Shown: in pieces, positions 26,501 to 39,400 of the stretch
Layout of the letters: the number at the start of each line of letters is the position of its first letter
How positions within the stretch are numbered: the first letter of the stretch is position 1
Position numbers and translations under genes: made by a program
The notes under the pieces: model-generated
Told to the model about the DNA's origin: nothing
Seen by the model: the letters and a program-made list of their open reading frames with translations, nothing else
Databases searched by the model: none
Source of the DNA: Mesaphorura yosii
Taxonomy: Eukaryota; Arthropoda; Collembola; Poduromorpha; Tullbergiidae
Direction: 5' to 3'
DNA length: 64,000 nucleotides
Assembly: GCA_009869945.1 (NCBI GenBank)
Contig: WIXG01000123.1
Coordinates: 124,001-188,000, forward strand

Positions 26501-26910
26501 TACGTGTACAATCTCGTCCTAGTCAGTATTACTTGAAAATCTATTTTCTATCTTCAATTGATTAATTAACAGCCTTACAACCTCTGTAATAGAACGAAAA
26601 GAACAGCTCTGCCTTTGTAAGTGTTGTACTAAAAGATATACTGCGATAATATAATAGCAAATAACTCACTATCTTTTATCAACGCATATGATTACATGTT
26701 ACTTTCTCGTTTGTTTCTGATTTTTATTTACCCGATTTTTCAGGGCTGCGTTTTAGAGCTAAGGAAGTTTGAGTAATACATGGCAGGTTTTTGAAGAATG
26801 TCTTGTACTAATACTGAATGTGATATACTTTTTCTGCCTTGATATTGGAATCTTTCTTACTTCTTTCGTTAGATGTATTTTGCATTTCTCTTCATGATTA
26901 ATTTATAATT

Positions 26911-26916
26911 AATAAA
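26911..26916 (+). terminator. candidate CHMP3 poly(A) signal
   Basis: AATAAA about 410 nt after the CHMP3 stop, in a very AT-rich stretch. A second AATAAA-like site follows near 26978. Confidence 0.45.
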
Positions 26917-26978
26917 TTAACTTCAAAGTTTCCAAAAATACGCCTCTACTCTAATTTCTTTTTACAAAAGAAATACAA

Positions 26979-29326
26979 TAAATTTAAAACAGCAGCGATT
27001 TAATTTTATTTTAGTTGCAAGTTAATCTTGAGTGACTTTTTAATAAATTAAATATGATAGTACGCTACATAATTGCTGATTAAACATACTGTCACTTTTA
27101 CCATTAGTTTTCTATTTTACTCAAATGATCATTAGGACTCGAGAAACCTTCTGCTTCTGCCTCAACCTCCATCATACATTCATTGCTGTGAATAGCTTTG
27201 CATCCTCCATTTGCTTTTCTTCTAGACGTACTCAAAATAGCAAGAAGCGAATTTAATTAAAGATGGATGCGCATAAGAGAAGATACATGATCATAATACA
27301 CATGGAGATCCGTGAATGACTCACGGGATAGCGATTATGGATCCCACTCGACACTCGAGACATCGAGATGTGAATTTCACACCATAAACAACAGGTTGCC
27401 TTTCCACACAAAATCTGTGTGCAAGCCGTGCCTGTTGGTTTGTTGTGCACAGATTCTTTTCCGCTTTCTTCAATGTGATGTCCTTGTGAATTTATTCTTT
27501 TGTGTGTGTGCGAACAATCAACTCAAAAGCTTTTAGACTTATCAGAATCCGTTTTAACGTTTTGTAACTAATGTGCAGGACAGTAGACGGTAGGTTGTAG
27601 GCGTGAGCAAGCACCATAAATTAAGAAACTGCTCAGGGATTAATTAAATCATACGACATCGATTAGATTCATATTCAACTCTTCCAAAATTCGTGCATTT
27701 AAACGTGAATTATAAGTGATTCTTTCTTCTTACCTATCGTCTTTCCTATTATTAACGCCTCTCTTTCATTAGTTGATTGCTTGTGAATTTCGAACAAATT
27801 ATCTTCATTACGCCGAAAGTACCAGCTGTTCCTGTCCACATGAACTTATGAACCATCGCTTTAAGAAACTAAGCTTGTCAACTGCCATTGCTCCAAGTGT
27901 TGGCCTCAAACATTAGAAAAACTAAATCTCAGTACAAATTACATATCACTACTACGTTGCTCATTCTGAATCAACTCAGGTCGTGAAGATTGTCTAAAGG
28001 TACGCTTGTGTTCACAATTCCAATCATTAAAGCATTTTATAAGCATTTCGTCCATCCCCTTTAACTCGTTTTGAATGACTGATAGGATGGATGGCAGATC
28101 AATTTTGTTCGTCCCGATCCCGTAGACAGTAATGGACCAAGTTGACGCCTGCTAGGGACTAGAAAGCGTTGACATTTTGGGTAAGACCTCAGATCCAACA
28201 TCTAGGCGTCTTGTGGGCATCTCATTTGTTTCAATTTGATTTATTTTCTGTGTATTTCTTTAGGGAATATCAGCTCTCACCGGTAATAGCGTCATTTCAT
28301 TCGTCATTAATCCGTTGTAGAATACAGCTTGCATCAAATACTTCTACTTATCAGTATCATTGCCACTTTGGGACTTCCCTTGAAGGATCTTATCTAGGGC
28401 GTAAGTTCCATCCATATACCCGCTCATTTCATATTTAACAAGCCTGTGATTGTTGTAAAGCTGTTCCATGGTCAGCAATGCTTATAAGCATCATTGCGTA
28501 AAATCTGATAACTAAACATTTTAATAACCCCATGACAAATCACAAACCTCATCGGAAAAGTCAGTTTTGTTCCGTTAATTCCACCAATGTAAAAATTGTC
28601 TCCATGTTTCAATTTCTTTTCGACTGGTTTCATCATTAGGCGTGTACATGTTAATGAGCGTGTTCGTCATATTGGATCGGTTTGTCAACTGTAATTCATA
28701 AATACAATACGAACCTGAGACGAATTTGGGTATATTTGGGTACATGCCTCAACATCCATGAGTGCAAAGTTCAAACCCAAAAGCTAGGCCAAAAACAATG
28801 CAAAATACTGGAGGCCATTGTTCCTAGCCAAACGTAAAGTAATTTGATTACGTGTGCTATTATAAAACTGTTTTGAGCGAACGGATGAAAAGATTACAGT
28901 TTCCGCACCAGTGATTTCTCTTTCATTTGAATTTCACGTTGGTAAGCTCAGAAAGAGTTGTGTTGACGGCATACCACTTTTAATTGCGTTGTGATACCCA
29001 CCAGTACAGAATGCAATGATAAAAATTCTGGTTTTGGTCTTTGGTGTCTTGTAATGCAACAATGTGCTCCGTTGCTTAGACATGGGTAGGTTGAGTAATC
29101 ATGCGCTTTTGTATGATGGCATTGACATGGCTACGTCACTACGTCAAATGTGTAGTTAATTGAACTTGGTTGTATTTGCAACCTCGCTGTGTCTATGGTT
29201 TTTGATACACACTTGCATAAAAGTAGCGAATAACAAATTCATCTAAGCTTCGCATTTAGCCTCAGGTGACTCGCACACTTAACACTGCGACTGACAAGCG
29301 AGCAGTTTTTAACTTGAGATCGTCAC
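26979..29326. other. intergenic, no recognised feature
   Basis: About 2.3 kb of AT-rich sequence. It holds only short open frames, none with family resemblance. A small 6-bp palindromic stem (CCGTGA ... TCACGG) occurs near 27311-27327. Confidence 0.5.
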
Positions 29327-29401
29327 GTTCCGTCGTATGGTTTACTTGTACACGCAAATCGCGAATTGTTAACCCTGTACAGGTAAACCACACGAAGAAA
29401 C
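29327..29401. ncRNA. imperfect hairpin with pre-miRNA-like geometry (candidate)
   Basis: Arms 29327-29352 and 29376-29401 pair over 26 positions with three isolated mismatches and one G:U. The inner 15 positions (TGGTTTACTTGTACA against TGTACAGGTAAACCA) are otherwise perfect, around a 23-nt loop. Length and arm size fit a miRNA precursor on either strand. No known miRNA seed family is recognised, so a fold-back transposon remnant is an alternative. Confidence 0.35.
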
Positions 29402-29439
29402 CCCTTCTTATCTGTTGGTTTGAGCATACTACCAGGTGG

Positions 29440-29652
29440 TGGTTGTCTAAAGGTTGTATAATGGTTGTCTAGGGCAATCGTTGTCGGAAACTATCGGTTG
29501 TCTAATACATCTGTTGTTTACAACTAAACTGCGGCAAGTTGTCTAAAGAGCATTAAGGTACCATGGACCCTACGTTGGTACACAACCAACTAACAGTTGT
29601 CTTTACCTTTTAAATTTGTGTTTGTCTCAGCAGCCGTTGTCCAGGGCGGACC
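29440..29652. repeat. cluster of GTTGTCTA-type motifs
   Basis: The core GTTGTC recurs at least six times (near 29444, 29463, 29479, 29499, 29539 and 29594, plus a variant near 29636), often as GTTGTCTAA or GTTGTCTAG. Spacing is irregular at 15-55 bp. It looks like a decayed short tandem repeat or a motif cluster. Confidence 0.5.
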
Positions 29653-29820
29653 AAAATTATCTATCCTTAGACTGTTATTTAACTGCTTGAAATTTGCCTT
29701 CCCTCCGGATTTCTCAAAAACAACCAGATAACAAACCCCATCGTCAGTTTCCCACATATCATCAACGTAGAAAACCAACAATTCGTGATCGCTGATTTTC
29801 GCAAATCGTACATGAGACAT
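29590..29820 (-). CDS. hypothetical 76-residue open frame or first exon
   Basis: It begins with a true ATG and encodes a mixed, mildly acidic, soluble-looking peptide (start MSHVRFAKISDHELLVFYVDD, with GVCYLVVFEKSGG and FKQLNN), more protein-like than most frames nearby. An AAAG|GTAAAG donor near its end (about 29604) suggests it could be a first exon spliced leftward; no partner exon could be identified. I recognise no family. It could be chance. Confidence 0.25.
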   Translation of the reverse strand: MSHVRFAKISDHELLVFYVDDMWETDDGVCYLVVFEKSGGKANFKQLNNSLRIDNFGPPWTTAAETNTNLKGKDNC

Positions 29821-30365
29821 TAAATCTCATTCTTTTTGTACAATTTATGCATTTCGGGATAAGCACGTCTACGAGAACAAGCCAACAATTTTTGTAGGCA
29901 GAGGAGTGTTTCAATTTATTTGTTATGCCGATGCTTAGTGTTTTATACTTTATGCATTCGTTGTGATGTTGTTATGAAAATTTTGTATTTTGTTTTAAAA
30001 ACCTACTCAAGCTGTGAATACGCGTTCGATGAAATGACTAATTGGGGTCTCCCATCCAGTAAACTATGCAGCAACTTAATTTAATGCAAAATATTCCGAA
30101 TTTACTAAACAGTCAGCTCAGTCACGACCAGTTCATACATTCATTCACATATATGCACAGAGAAACTTTTCGACTAAATATTTTGTATTCCATTTCAGGA
30201 AAGACACATCCTGCCTTGTGATAGTTTCCATAACCACTCGTGGTTAAATCAAGGTAAATTGTGCATTTTAGTTTGAGCTCTCCAGTGGTTCGTAATTACT
30301 GACGTTGATTCTGCTTGGACTGTCAAATGTAGCTTTTAAGTTTAATGTTCTTTCTATGATAGAGT
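29821..30365. other. tetraspanin upstream region
   Basis: About 540 bp of AT-rich sequence before the tetraspanin ATG at 30366. It likely holds the promoter and 5' UTR; no TATA box or coding frame was recognised. Confidence 0.4.
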
Positions 30366-33300
30366 ATGCGGGAAGAACGGCACCGGCAAATGGAGCGCAT
30401 GGTTCATGTACCGTACAGGGTACACCGTGGACGCCATGCTAATTTTATTAACCCGTGCGTCAAGTACACTATGTTCTTCTTCAATTTCATATTTTGGGTA
30501 AGTTTTCCATCATTAAAACATCAAACGGACTTTGACTCCCGCTCGTAGTGACTTATTGCCTTGAAATTGCAGCTGGTTGGTGGAGCCCTAATTGGAATTG
30601 GGCTTTATGCATTAGTCGACCAATGGCAGTCTGGAGAAGGAGTCCGAGTGAATGAACTAGCCGATGTACTCTTCAATGTGGGTCTCGTGATTGTTCTCGT
30701 CGGAGCGATAATTTTCTTCGTGTCATTTGCCGGATGCATAGGAGCTCTAAGAGAAAATACCACTTTGCTAAAACTGGTGAGCTTCGCCCACGCCTTCTCA
30801 TTTTGCAAATGATTAATTGATGTGCTTTTATTTGTTTTCAGTATTCCATTGCGCTGTTGATATTCTTCCTGCTGGAACTAACCCTGGCAATAGTCTGCTT
30901 TGTCTTTCCACAAAAAGTAGAGGGGATAATCTCCAGCTACTTAACGGATAATGTTATAAAGAAGTATCGCGAGGACGCAGACCTGCAGAATCTTATAGAT
31001 TTTGTGCAGCAAGAGGTAATGTACTCATTTTATAAGTTATGTCCTCGTATTTGACATAATTTTTCATCATTTGCTCTCCAAAAAGTCCTTTGAACTAAGT
31101 TGCTTACGCTTCACATGATCACAGCTCGCAGGAAATCGAGTAGAATGTAACTCGCTCAGTGGACGCCTACTGCTATCGCGTCAGCCAACTTTTCCTTCAT
31201 AAATTTTTTGTGACATCTCTCATAAGCGTGCATTCTGTGCTTGGTATTATTTATACGCACACATGGAACTTGGAGCGGTGCTCCGAACCTTGCACGGACT
31301 TTCTCTTTCGCGTCTTTCTTCCGCAGCTTGTGTCAGAGTAATGACATTATTTCGCCATGTAGCGAAATTTCATATTTTCAACTAGATTCTTAAAGTCACG
31401 CAGCGTGACAAATCGTCAGAAGAAGTGATGATCTGCATAACAATATGCTAGCTTGTGTACTCTCTTCATCCGGCATCCATTCTTCTCGCTTCATTCTTCA
31501 TTTGACTCAGAAATTTGAGTTTGATTTGTTTATTCTTGCTATCTGCCTGCTTTCTCCTGTCAGATGCTGCTAGAAGCAGGGAAGCATTATTATCATGCCA
31601 GAGAAAATGAAAATGTAGTAGGTTGTAAGACGTATATTATAATGAGATTTGGGATTCTTTATTCCCAACAGTTCAAATGCTGTGGCCTCAGCACAAGAAG
31701 TTACGAAGACTGGTCGAAGAATGAATATTTTAACTGTACAGGACCTGAACTTAATCCGAGCGTAGAACGATGCGGTGTGCCTTACTCTTGCTGCAAAAAT
31801 GCGACCGACATGTCGGTAAGATCCCCTCAACTCTCAGTTGAATGAATGGCTTTGAACAAATGACGAAGATTACGTCTTAACTTTCCCTTAAAGATTAAAG
31901 ATTATTCGAAGGGGAATTCTGCGTATGTGCAACGAATATAAATTTATCGCCACTTTGTCATGGCCTCGCCGCTCCGCAAAAGTGGCAATTTTCCAAGTAT
32001 ATAACTCGTGCTGCTCTTTAAAGTAGTGACAATTGACACTAATGTGATTACAAATGTCAAATTCTCTTGGCTCAATTTGTGTGTTAGAAGCATTGTCACC
32101 GATGTCAAAAAGTTTGTCATTCTACAATTTGATTTTTTTTTCATTTTGTCAGAGTGGACTTATCAACATAATGTGTGGCTATGGCGTTCAAAGTGGGCCG
32201 GTAAGTAACTTTTCTCTTTTCTTTATGTCTGCGTGTAACAAAAGTCACAACAGTGACAGCACTGACTGATTTTATAAACCATGTGGGCTTCGTGGAGGGT
32301 TAAGAGTCGCAATCGCAAAGTTTTCGGAGCATGCTGGCTAGCCCGTCTCTTTAGATACTTCATCCACTTGTGTTTGTAAAAGTTTGTAAACATTTTGAAA
32401 AACGATTTTTGAAAATCGCATTTCTGTCGTATTTACATATCGTGTCGTCTATTTGACGCTTTAATGGTCCACGACTTCTGCCGTGATCGTAATGTCGAAC
32501 AAACTCTTCGGAGGTGTCTAACCTCAACTTGATACATGATTGAAAAATCAATCACTAAATCTTGTATTGACTATGGACTGTATGCTCAGAACTTCAGCTT
32601 TGGTTCAAGCAGCGATTGTGTATACTTGACTAAAGCACTGGGCTAGAAGCCGTAAAAGTGTTGTGTTGGTGTGATGGCAGGAGCATTGGAACATGATTAC
32701 ATTACATTCGCGCTAATTCTGGTATTCATGTTTTCTTGTATACAGAGTTCAGTCAAGGAGCGGCACATTTATCCCAAAGGAGCCTCACTGTTGCAAATTG
32801 AAGCCAAAGACAAAGTCTGGACGCAGGGTTGCATAGACGCACTCAAATCCTGGATAAACCGCAACCTGTACATAGTTGCTGGAGCTGCTCTCGGCGTGGC
32901 TTTGATGCAGGTAACAACAAACGTTTGAGTATCAGTAGCCATTGGAGTTTATATAGAATTTCGTCGCAATTTCTGCATAATGCACGCGTCACATATGCAT
33001 GCGCATCACTTTTCAGAGTAGGTGAGAGAACCCGGGATTCTTCTCTCGTGAGTTGCATGACAGCACGCTTGGGAGAAGCGGAGACATAAATATAACAATA
33101 ATTCATCCTTATTTAGGAGGCCATCATTTCCCACAACTTTCTCTTTATAGCTCCTCGTTTTCTGCGCGCAGAAATGCACAGGCACACTATTTGTGAGAGT
33201 TCATAACTTATACAGAGCGAAAAGTCGTCTTGAGCTGTTGAACCGAAGCAGCCTTTCAGAATCTGACTGATCTATAAGTAGCGAGAAAGCTGTTTGTTTG

Positions 33301-33413
33301 TCCCTTGAGAATTATCTACACAGGATTTTATTTTCTATATTTATTTCCAGTTGTTTGTGATGTACTTGGCGAAATCTCTCGAGGGTCAGATAGACTTACA
33401 GAAATCCACATGA
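30366..33413 (+). CDS. TspanC8-type tetraspanin (TSPAN33/Tsp86D-like)
   Basis: TspanC8 tetraspanins bind the metalloprotease ADAM10/Kuzbanian and control its exit from the ER, and so Notch cleavage. Exons: 30366-30497, 30573-30776, 30842-31015, 31672-31815, 32153-32200, 32746-32910 and 33351-33413; 309 residues, every intron in phase 0. TM1 (KYTMFFFNFIFWLVGG), TM2 (VGLVIVLVGAIIFFVSFAGCIGALREN), and TM3 (YSIALLIFFLLELTLAIVCFVF) are given by their ends and cores. The large extracellular loop carries eight cysteines: CCG, FNC, ERC, YSCC, IMC and GC; TM4 (YIVAGAALGVALMQLFVMYL) follows. YREDADLQNLIDF and VPYSCC closely match human TSPAN33. The N-terminus is rich in Arg and His before the conserved CVKY. 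TSPAN5/14/15 orthology cannot be excluded, so no symbol is assigned. Confidence 0.93.
33159..33174. repeat. 16-bp perfect palindrome in tetraspanin intron 6
   Basis: TTTCTGCGCGCAGAAA reads identically on both strands. It lies 180 bp before the last tetraspanin exon; no function is evident. Confidence 0.6.
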
Positions 33414-36400
33414 TTTTTATTGGAACTGAAGGCACCGCAAGCATGGCGTTAACAAGAAGAGTTGGTGACATAAACCAGAACTACATTTCAACGCACCACC
33501 TTAATATCTTCACCGGCCTACTACCCGTCGTCACGAGTCATCGTGATCAAGCCTAATTTGAGCAACGGCAAAAGTTCCCGCGTTACAAGACCAAGGCGAC
33601 TACTTCTATCGCTTTCCTCGTCCACGATTCAGCGATCTTATCTTACATTATTTGCACCCCAAACAACAAGTCTGACTCTGAGCATTACACTTTTAATCAA
33701 ACGTTTATTACCAAACTTGTCTAACAAACCATTCACAAATGTCTGCTTCTCTTAATACTTACTTGCTATCCTGATGACCATCTCGGGCTTGTCTTTTCTT
33801 TCTACATTTGCCAGATTTCCGCTCTCCTTGAAATATTCTTAAAGGAACAGTTTGCCAATTAGGATTTGAGGTTATTTGGGTGAGTAACCTGAATTCAAAC
33901 ATTTTCGTAGGGGATTAACTTGTGATCAGAGCATTTCGTTTGTCAAATGGTCAGTTTGTGCTCCATTCTCCTTGCAATGCAATTATTCATAGGTGATTAG
34001 TTTAAGCTAGGCTTAACGCCAAAGTGCTTTTTGTTCTTATGCATTTTTGTTGTTGTTATTGTAGATAGCGTTTTAGTAAGTTTTAGTTAAGAACCAATAA
34101 TTATGCATTTCCAGTGTTCACACATTGAATCGTGATTTTAAGTACGTATCCATGTTGCTATCAACTCTTCCTTCAGTACTTCTGTCGTCGCGGGCTTGCA
34201 AAGGCAAAATTTTGTACTCGGAGTTTTGTAATTTTTTAAGAGAGAATTAGCAAAATATATCTATGCAATTGCTGAAGAAATCGAACTGAAATACCATTGC
34301 GTTCGATTCCTTCTATCTAGCACCCAATCGTGGGATCTCATTTCTATGCAAAACTCGTTTGGCTTCTCCCATCTGATTGCGAGCACCGATTGCTTTCTCA
34401 AATGAAGGTTTTCTGCAACTAGAATCAATTTTATATTCCGAGAACGAGAAAAAAAACGATTTTTCTTAACTGCCATCGTCATCTTTTCTCTGCTACAGCC
34501 GTTGAAAAGGTGCAATCTGCGCGTTCCAACACCCGAAATATCAGATTACCTGCTTTCCGTTCTCTTTCATTTGATCCAGACTGGCCTTTTCTTTAGTCGT
34601 CTCAAATTAAGAAAGTTGCGTCAATGCCTACACAGCCTGAGAGTAGGAAAAGTTTTACGGGTTGTTCAGGCTACTCGTCCCTTCTCAATTCTCTCTTTGA
34701 TTCTTTCGATGTAAGTGCACATAAATTTTTGTTTAACAATGGACGGCTAACCTGCTTCACCTTATCCAAGCAATGTCTGCCTGAGCAGAGTGAAAGCATC
34801 AAACCGTTATTGGTTTTTATTATTGTTCGACCAAAAAACATAAGAAAGACGTGTACGTCTTGTAATCTTTTCCTTGGCTTCCACCGACAAGAGCAAAGAG
34901 GTGAAACTAAATACGAGGAGAAAGTTTGCAGAAAAGTTCCACTGTAAGTTGGAAAAATAGCAGCGGAAGAGCGATCTGACCGAGAAGTACGATTGGGATA
35001 GGCACAGACAAAAGCTCGAACATCACTCTGCTGAAGGCGATACCTGGAAGTCCCAGTCTCACTTGGGATCGAAACGGAAAAGACAAACGCACCACAAATT
35101 TACATCTGGACAATGAGATGTCATGATTCCGTGTGGGAAGTTGGTATGGGTTTGAAGTCTTTGAAGGAGGCTCAACAGATCGCTAAGTGACTCGAGGACA
35201 AGTATCACGAACATGTTGGTCGCTGGGCAAGTCTGTGTCGTTACGTGCGACCTTATTACATGGATTGAATTATTCATACCGACAATATCGAGATCGTGAT
35301 CATGATAATGCCAACGCAATCCAAACAAAATGACAAGCCGTGAGTAGCAGAACTCCATTGCGACTTCTCGAAAAGGATCCGAACAATTCGAATTGGAGTT
35401 CGAATACCTTCACTCGATTTCTTTCAATTCACTCGAAATTCCAGATACTTCCATACATCGCAGAATTGTCTGCTGTCGCTGCGGATTCTTTCATATGATA
35501 GTAGATCCAATTTAATATTCTCGTATTCACGTCATATCAAAATTCTTTGTTTACTCTTGCAAAAGAAGCAGCCGACTGGCGGGTTAAGAAGGGATTCCAC
35601 GTTACCGTCTCAATTGCAGAATTTCTCAAATTCCAAATAGTATTGCCTTCCAATTTCCTTAACCGCACGTCTGTGCGCACGGGCGTGTGTCGGTGGCTGC
35701 GTTTGATCACTGAGCTAATTTTCTGGAAACTTGGGCTTCCACGTGCAGTCAATGTGCCAGCCCATTCCAGGAAATTTTTTTCGTATGAGCTAGTGCTTTG
35801 AACGGAAAAGCGTATTGAGGGTTGTGTAATGATGCGTGGAAATTGGAAACAATGAGCAAGAATTGTTTGAAGGCAAATTGAAAGCCGAGCCAATATAAAC
35901 ACAGCTCAGACGCAGTTGCTATTTCGTTAACAGAACAATCATCATTATTATCTTCTCAAGCATTACAAATCATAATCACAATCACAACATCAAGGAGAAT
36001 ATCTCAAACATCATCTCTAGATGCATTGGCCTAGTTTTGTGATTTTGAAGGTTGAGTCGCGTAAGCTGCCCTGAAAACGCTTTATCAGCATTAATGTCTG
36101 CTATTCTTCTTCTTGTTTGCGTCTTGGCATCCTGACGAAAGCGCAAGTCAAAAAGACAAAACGTAAAAAGGGAAAGTTTGGAAGAATTTTCTAAAGTTAA
36201 GTGAAAGTGGATGAGTCGAACAGAGAAAGAATACTAATACTCGAAGCCCCGCGAACGTACGAAACGCGTACGAAACGAAAATATTTTCGGAACCCAGTAT
36301 GAAGACTGTCCTTGCAATACTTGGCACTTGGCTTATTACTCGCATTGCTGGATCAAGCAAAGTCATGAGTCATGGGCGATAAAGTGATGACAGCAGACTT

Positions 36401-39400
36401 ATACATTTGTGAAATGAGAAGTTTGGGATTGTGTGTGCCAATGCCAGATGTGTGATACAGTGAATTTATGCTTGTGATTCAAACCATGTTGGTTCCCGGT
36501 GGTTGTAGTCGAAGCATCGCGTCAAGAAACTAGAAAACGCAGCACAGAACTAAAATCAGAATCTTCGGGAAGTGCGATTTTTTCTTAAATGAAGAAGAGC
36601 CTGTCGTAGGAGCTTCCTCTTTTGCCTCAACAAAGCGTTATGAGCAGTCAATAAGCTGTCTATTCACAGGAGAGTCCGGGTTAGTGAGGCTCTGAGATAC
36701 TCAGTGTTATAACATGCAAGTGGCACATAGTGAAAGAGTCTAAACACGTATTCAAATCCAATTTCAACACTTCTGCCGAAACACGGAACTAGAACTTTTT
36801 CTTCCCTGGAAAATACGAGACACCCTGATTTAAGTTTCAGGGACAAGCAAGCGTTTTGTTTATACGTTGCCTTCTAGGTGCATATCCTCCGTTGTTATTT
36901 ATTTTCAAGCGTCACTAGTTGTCTGCATCCAACACTCAAGCGTTTTTCGGCACAGAAGAAGAAATTTTCAACATTTACCATTTCAGCTTGTTCTTGTTTT
37001 TCACAAGTGCCGACAGTTGCTTACTTTTAACGACCCAGCGAGTTTAGCAAGCACGCAAGCAAGGCGAAACTCCACGGTGCATTATAAATTTCTGCTTTCT
37101 TTTGAATTTATATTACACGGCCAGAAAACAGCGTAGAGCGAAGCGTCTCGTGTTGCTGACGCGAAAGTTGATCCTGTGAACAAGGAAACTTAAGCAATCT
37201 TCTTATTCCTAGACGCAGAGCGTGGATTCACAGCAGGGCACTGGCTCTAATTTACCAGGTTAATTTAATGGGCTTCTGCAAGTTAATAAAATATTGCTAC
37301 TCTGCTACCGTGCTGGGAAGGAGTAGAAGAAGGTTGCAGACAAGACAAGCTGAGCTGAGTTGAGCTGGTCCCTAGCTGTTGCTTGGCGTAGCGAACAATT
37401 GGTTAATTTATTCAAAGTTCAGCATTTTTAATCTGTGGCGTTTGCTTGTCAGTGTCACATTCAAGCGCATTGTCCTACTGTGCCATGAGATCTATAATAA
37501 GTTTCCAGTGGAATACAGAGTCTTGAACAGTAGCCCAAATTGACCTGAGTCCCATGGAAGCCGTTCTTCTTCTTGCATTTGAACCACATCTCAGTTGCCC
37601 TTCAGCAGTCCCTCCCAGTTTTCTGGCTCTGTGCAGCTTCCCAGAGGATTCTATGATCCTGATGAAGGCCAGGAAGCAGACTACTTTTGAATTTAAGAAG
37701 AAGCAAATGAATTTAAAGCGGGCAATGATCAGCATTAGTATCGACTACGAATGGCCAAATTGTGATCATTGTTCCAGATTTAATCCAGGTCTCACACTTC
37801 CTGGAAAATCGTTACCTTAAGCCGCGATTGACCATGCAACGAAGCTGTTGACCAATAAAAAGTTTATTCAGCAAAAATCAAACGGCTTGAATTTATGACT
37901 CATAGTTTACACAAAATAACCAAGTAGATTGAATCTAATTAGATAGTTTTGATTTTACTAACTAGAACATGAACAAGAAATTGGTATCAAATGCATGCGT
38001 ATGCCATACGTCCAAATTGCTTTGAGTCGAATTTCGTTTAATACACGAAAGAAAACAAACGGGACACAATTTTCCTCACTTCTTTCGTCTTCAATAAGTT
38101 CTACCTTTTTTTACGCAGCAAAAAATTATTCTACGTTTTGTACGCCAATCGATTCCGATTACAAAACATAGGTGGACAAGTTGAAGCAGTTTCGTGACAG
38201 TATTATAATTGGAATTTTGAATACGCCATCAGGAGAACCCATGGTGTCTAGCTAAATGACCTCCGAAACAAAAGTCAAAAGATTGTTGACCTTTACCTTA
38301 GATTTTTCTGGGAACATGGATGAGATTCCAAGTATAGACGTAGGCTTTTATTCTTTTCTCGGATGAAATGATCTCACCAAGCGGAAGTGGGATTATATGC
38401 CAAGATGAAATGGCTATTATTAGCTCAGCAAACCATCGATAGAATTTTCTGGACGCTTTCGTTTCGCACGAGTGGCACATCACACGGTCCATGGCTTAGA
38501 AATGGGAAATGAATGCGAAGTATTTGGAGAGGAAAACTACAATCCAATACAACCACTCGAGTAATTTCTTTTCCAGGTACGAAATTGCAATCGGTATCCA
38601 GCAAATGAATGAATGAAGAATAGTTCCATCTCGCTTTTCTCGCTTATTATGCTATAAACAGGCAATAAAGCAATTCCTGGGTGGCTAACTTATTGCTTGT
38701 GGCTCGGGAATTCGTGTAAGAAATTGTCCCAAACAAATTATATATAAGGAATTGTTTGTTATAGAATCCATATACCCTGTGAGCAAATGAAGTTGGCAAT
38801 TTATTCACTGACTGAGATGAAAATGGCGCTTTTTGGTTTCTCAGAACAATGCAAAAGTTGTCAATGTCAGAACATTCGAAAGTCATTGCTCTACTCTGCT
38901 CTCATTTTCTCAAGGCGTTTCGTTTTGAATTTATTAAGGTCCCCGCGTAGATGAGCTTAATTCATTTCCTGGAAGTCTGATCATGTAAACTTGTACACTG
39001 AGTTTATTCCTCTTTCCTCGAAATATTCTCTTGAAATTTAAATCCCAGAAATGCTGTTGAGGTCGAAGATTGCCTGTCTGAGTTTGATTCCCAGAAAGTT
39101 AGCGTCAAGTCCGCACATAGCTCATCTCATCACGAAGAAATCCCGAAGAAGTTCTGGTATAACTGTTCTAGTTTCCCATTACGTCATTCTTATAGTGATG
39201 GCCGATGCATTTGATAATTGCATGATAGGAATACAAGGTGAAGTGGACATCAGAACCCATGGCGACTCAGATCTGATACTTCATTCAACCTTGTCCCAAT
39301 CGGAGAAGCGCAAATCACCTTAATTTCCCACTTCCAGAAAGTGCAGAAGCTAGACGATCTCTCGGGAAAGTGTATTCGGGACCACAGCGTCCAAACAGCG

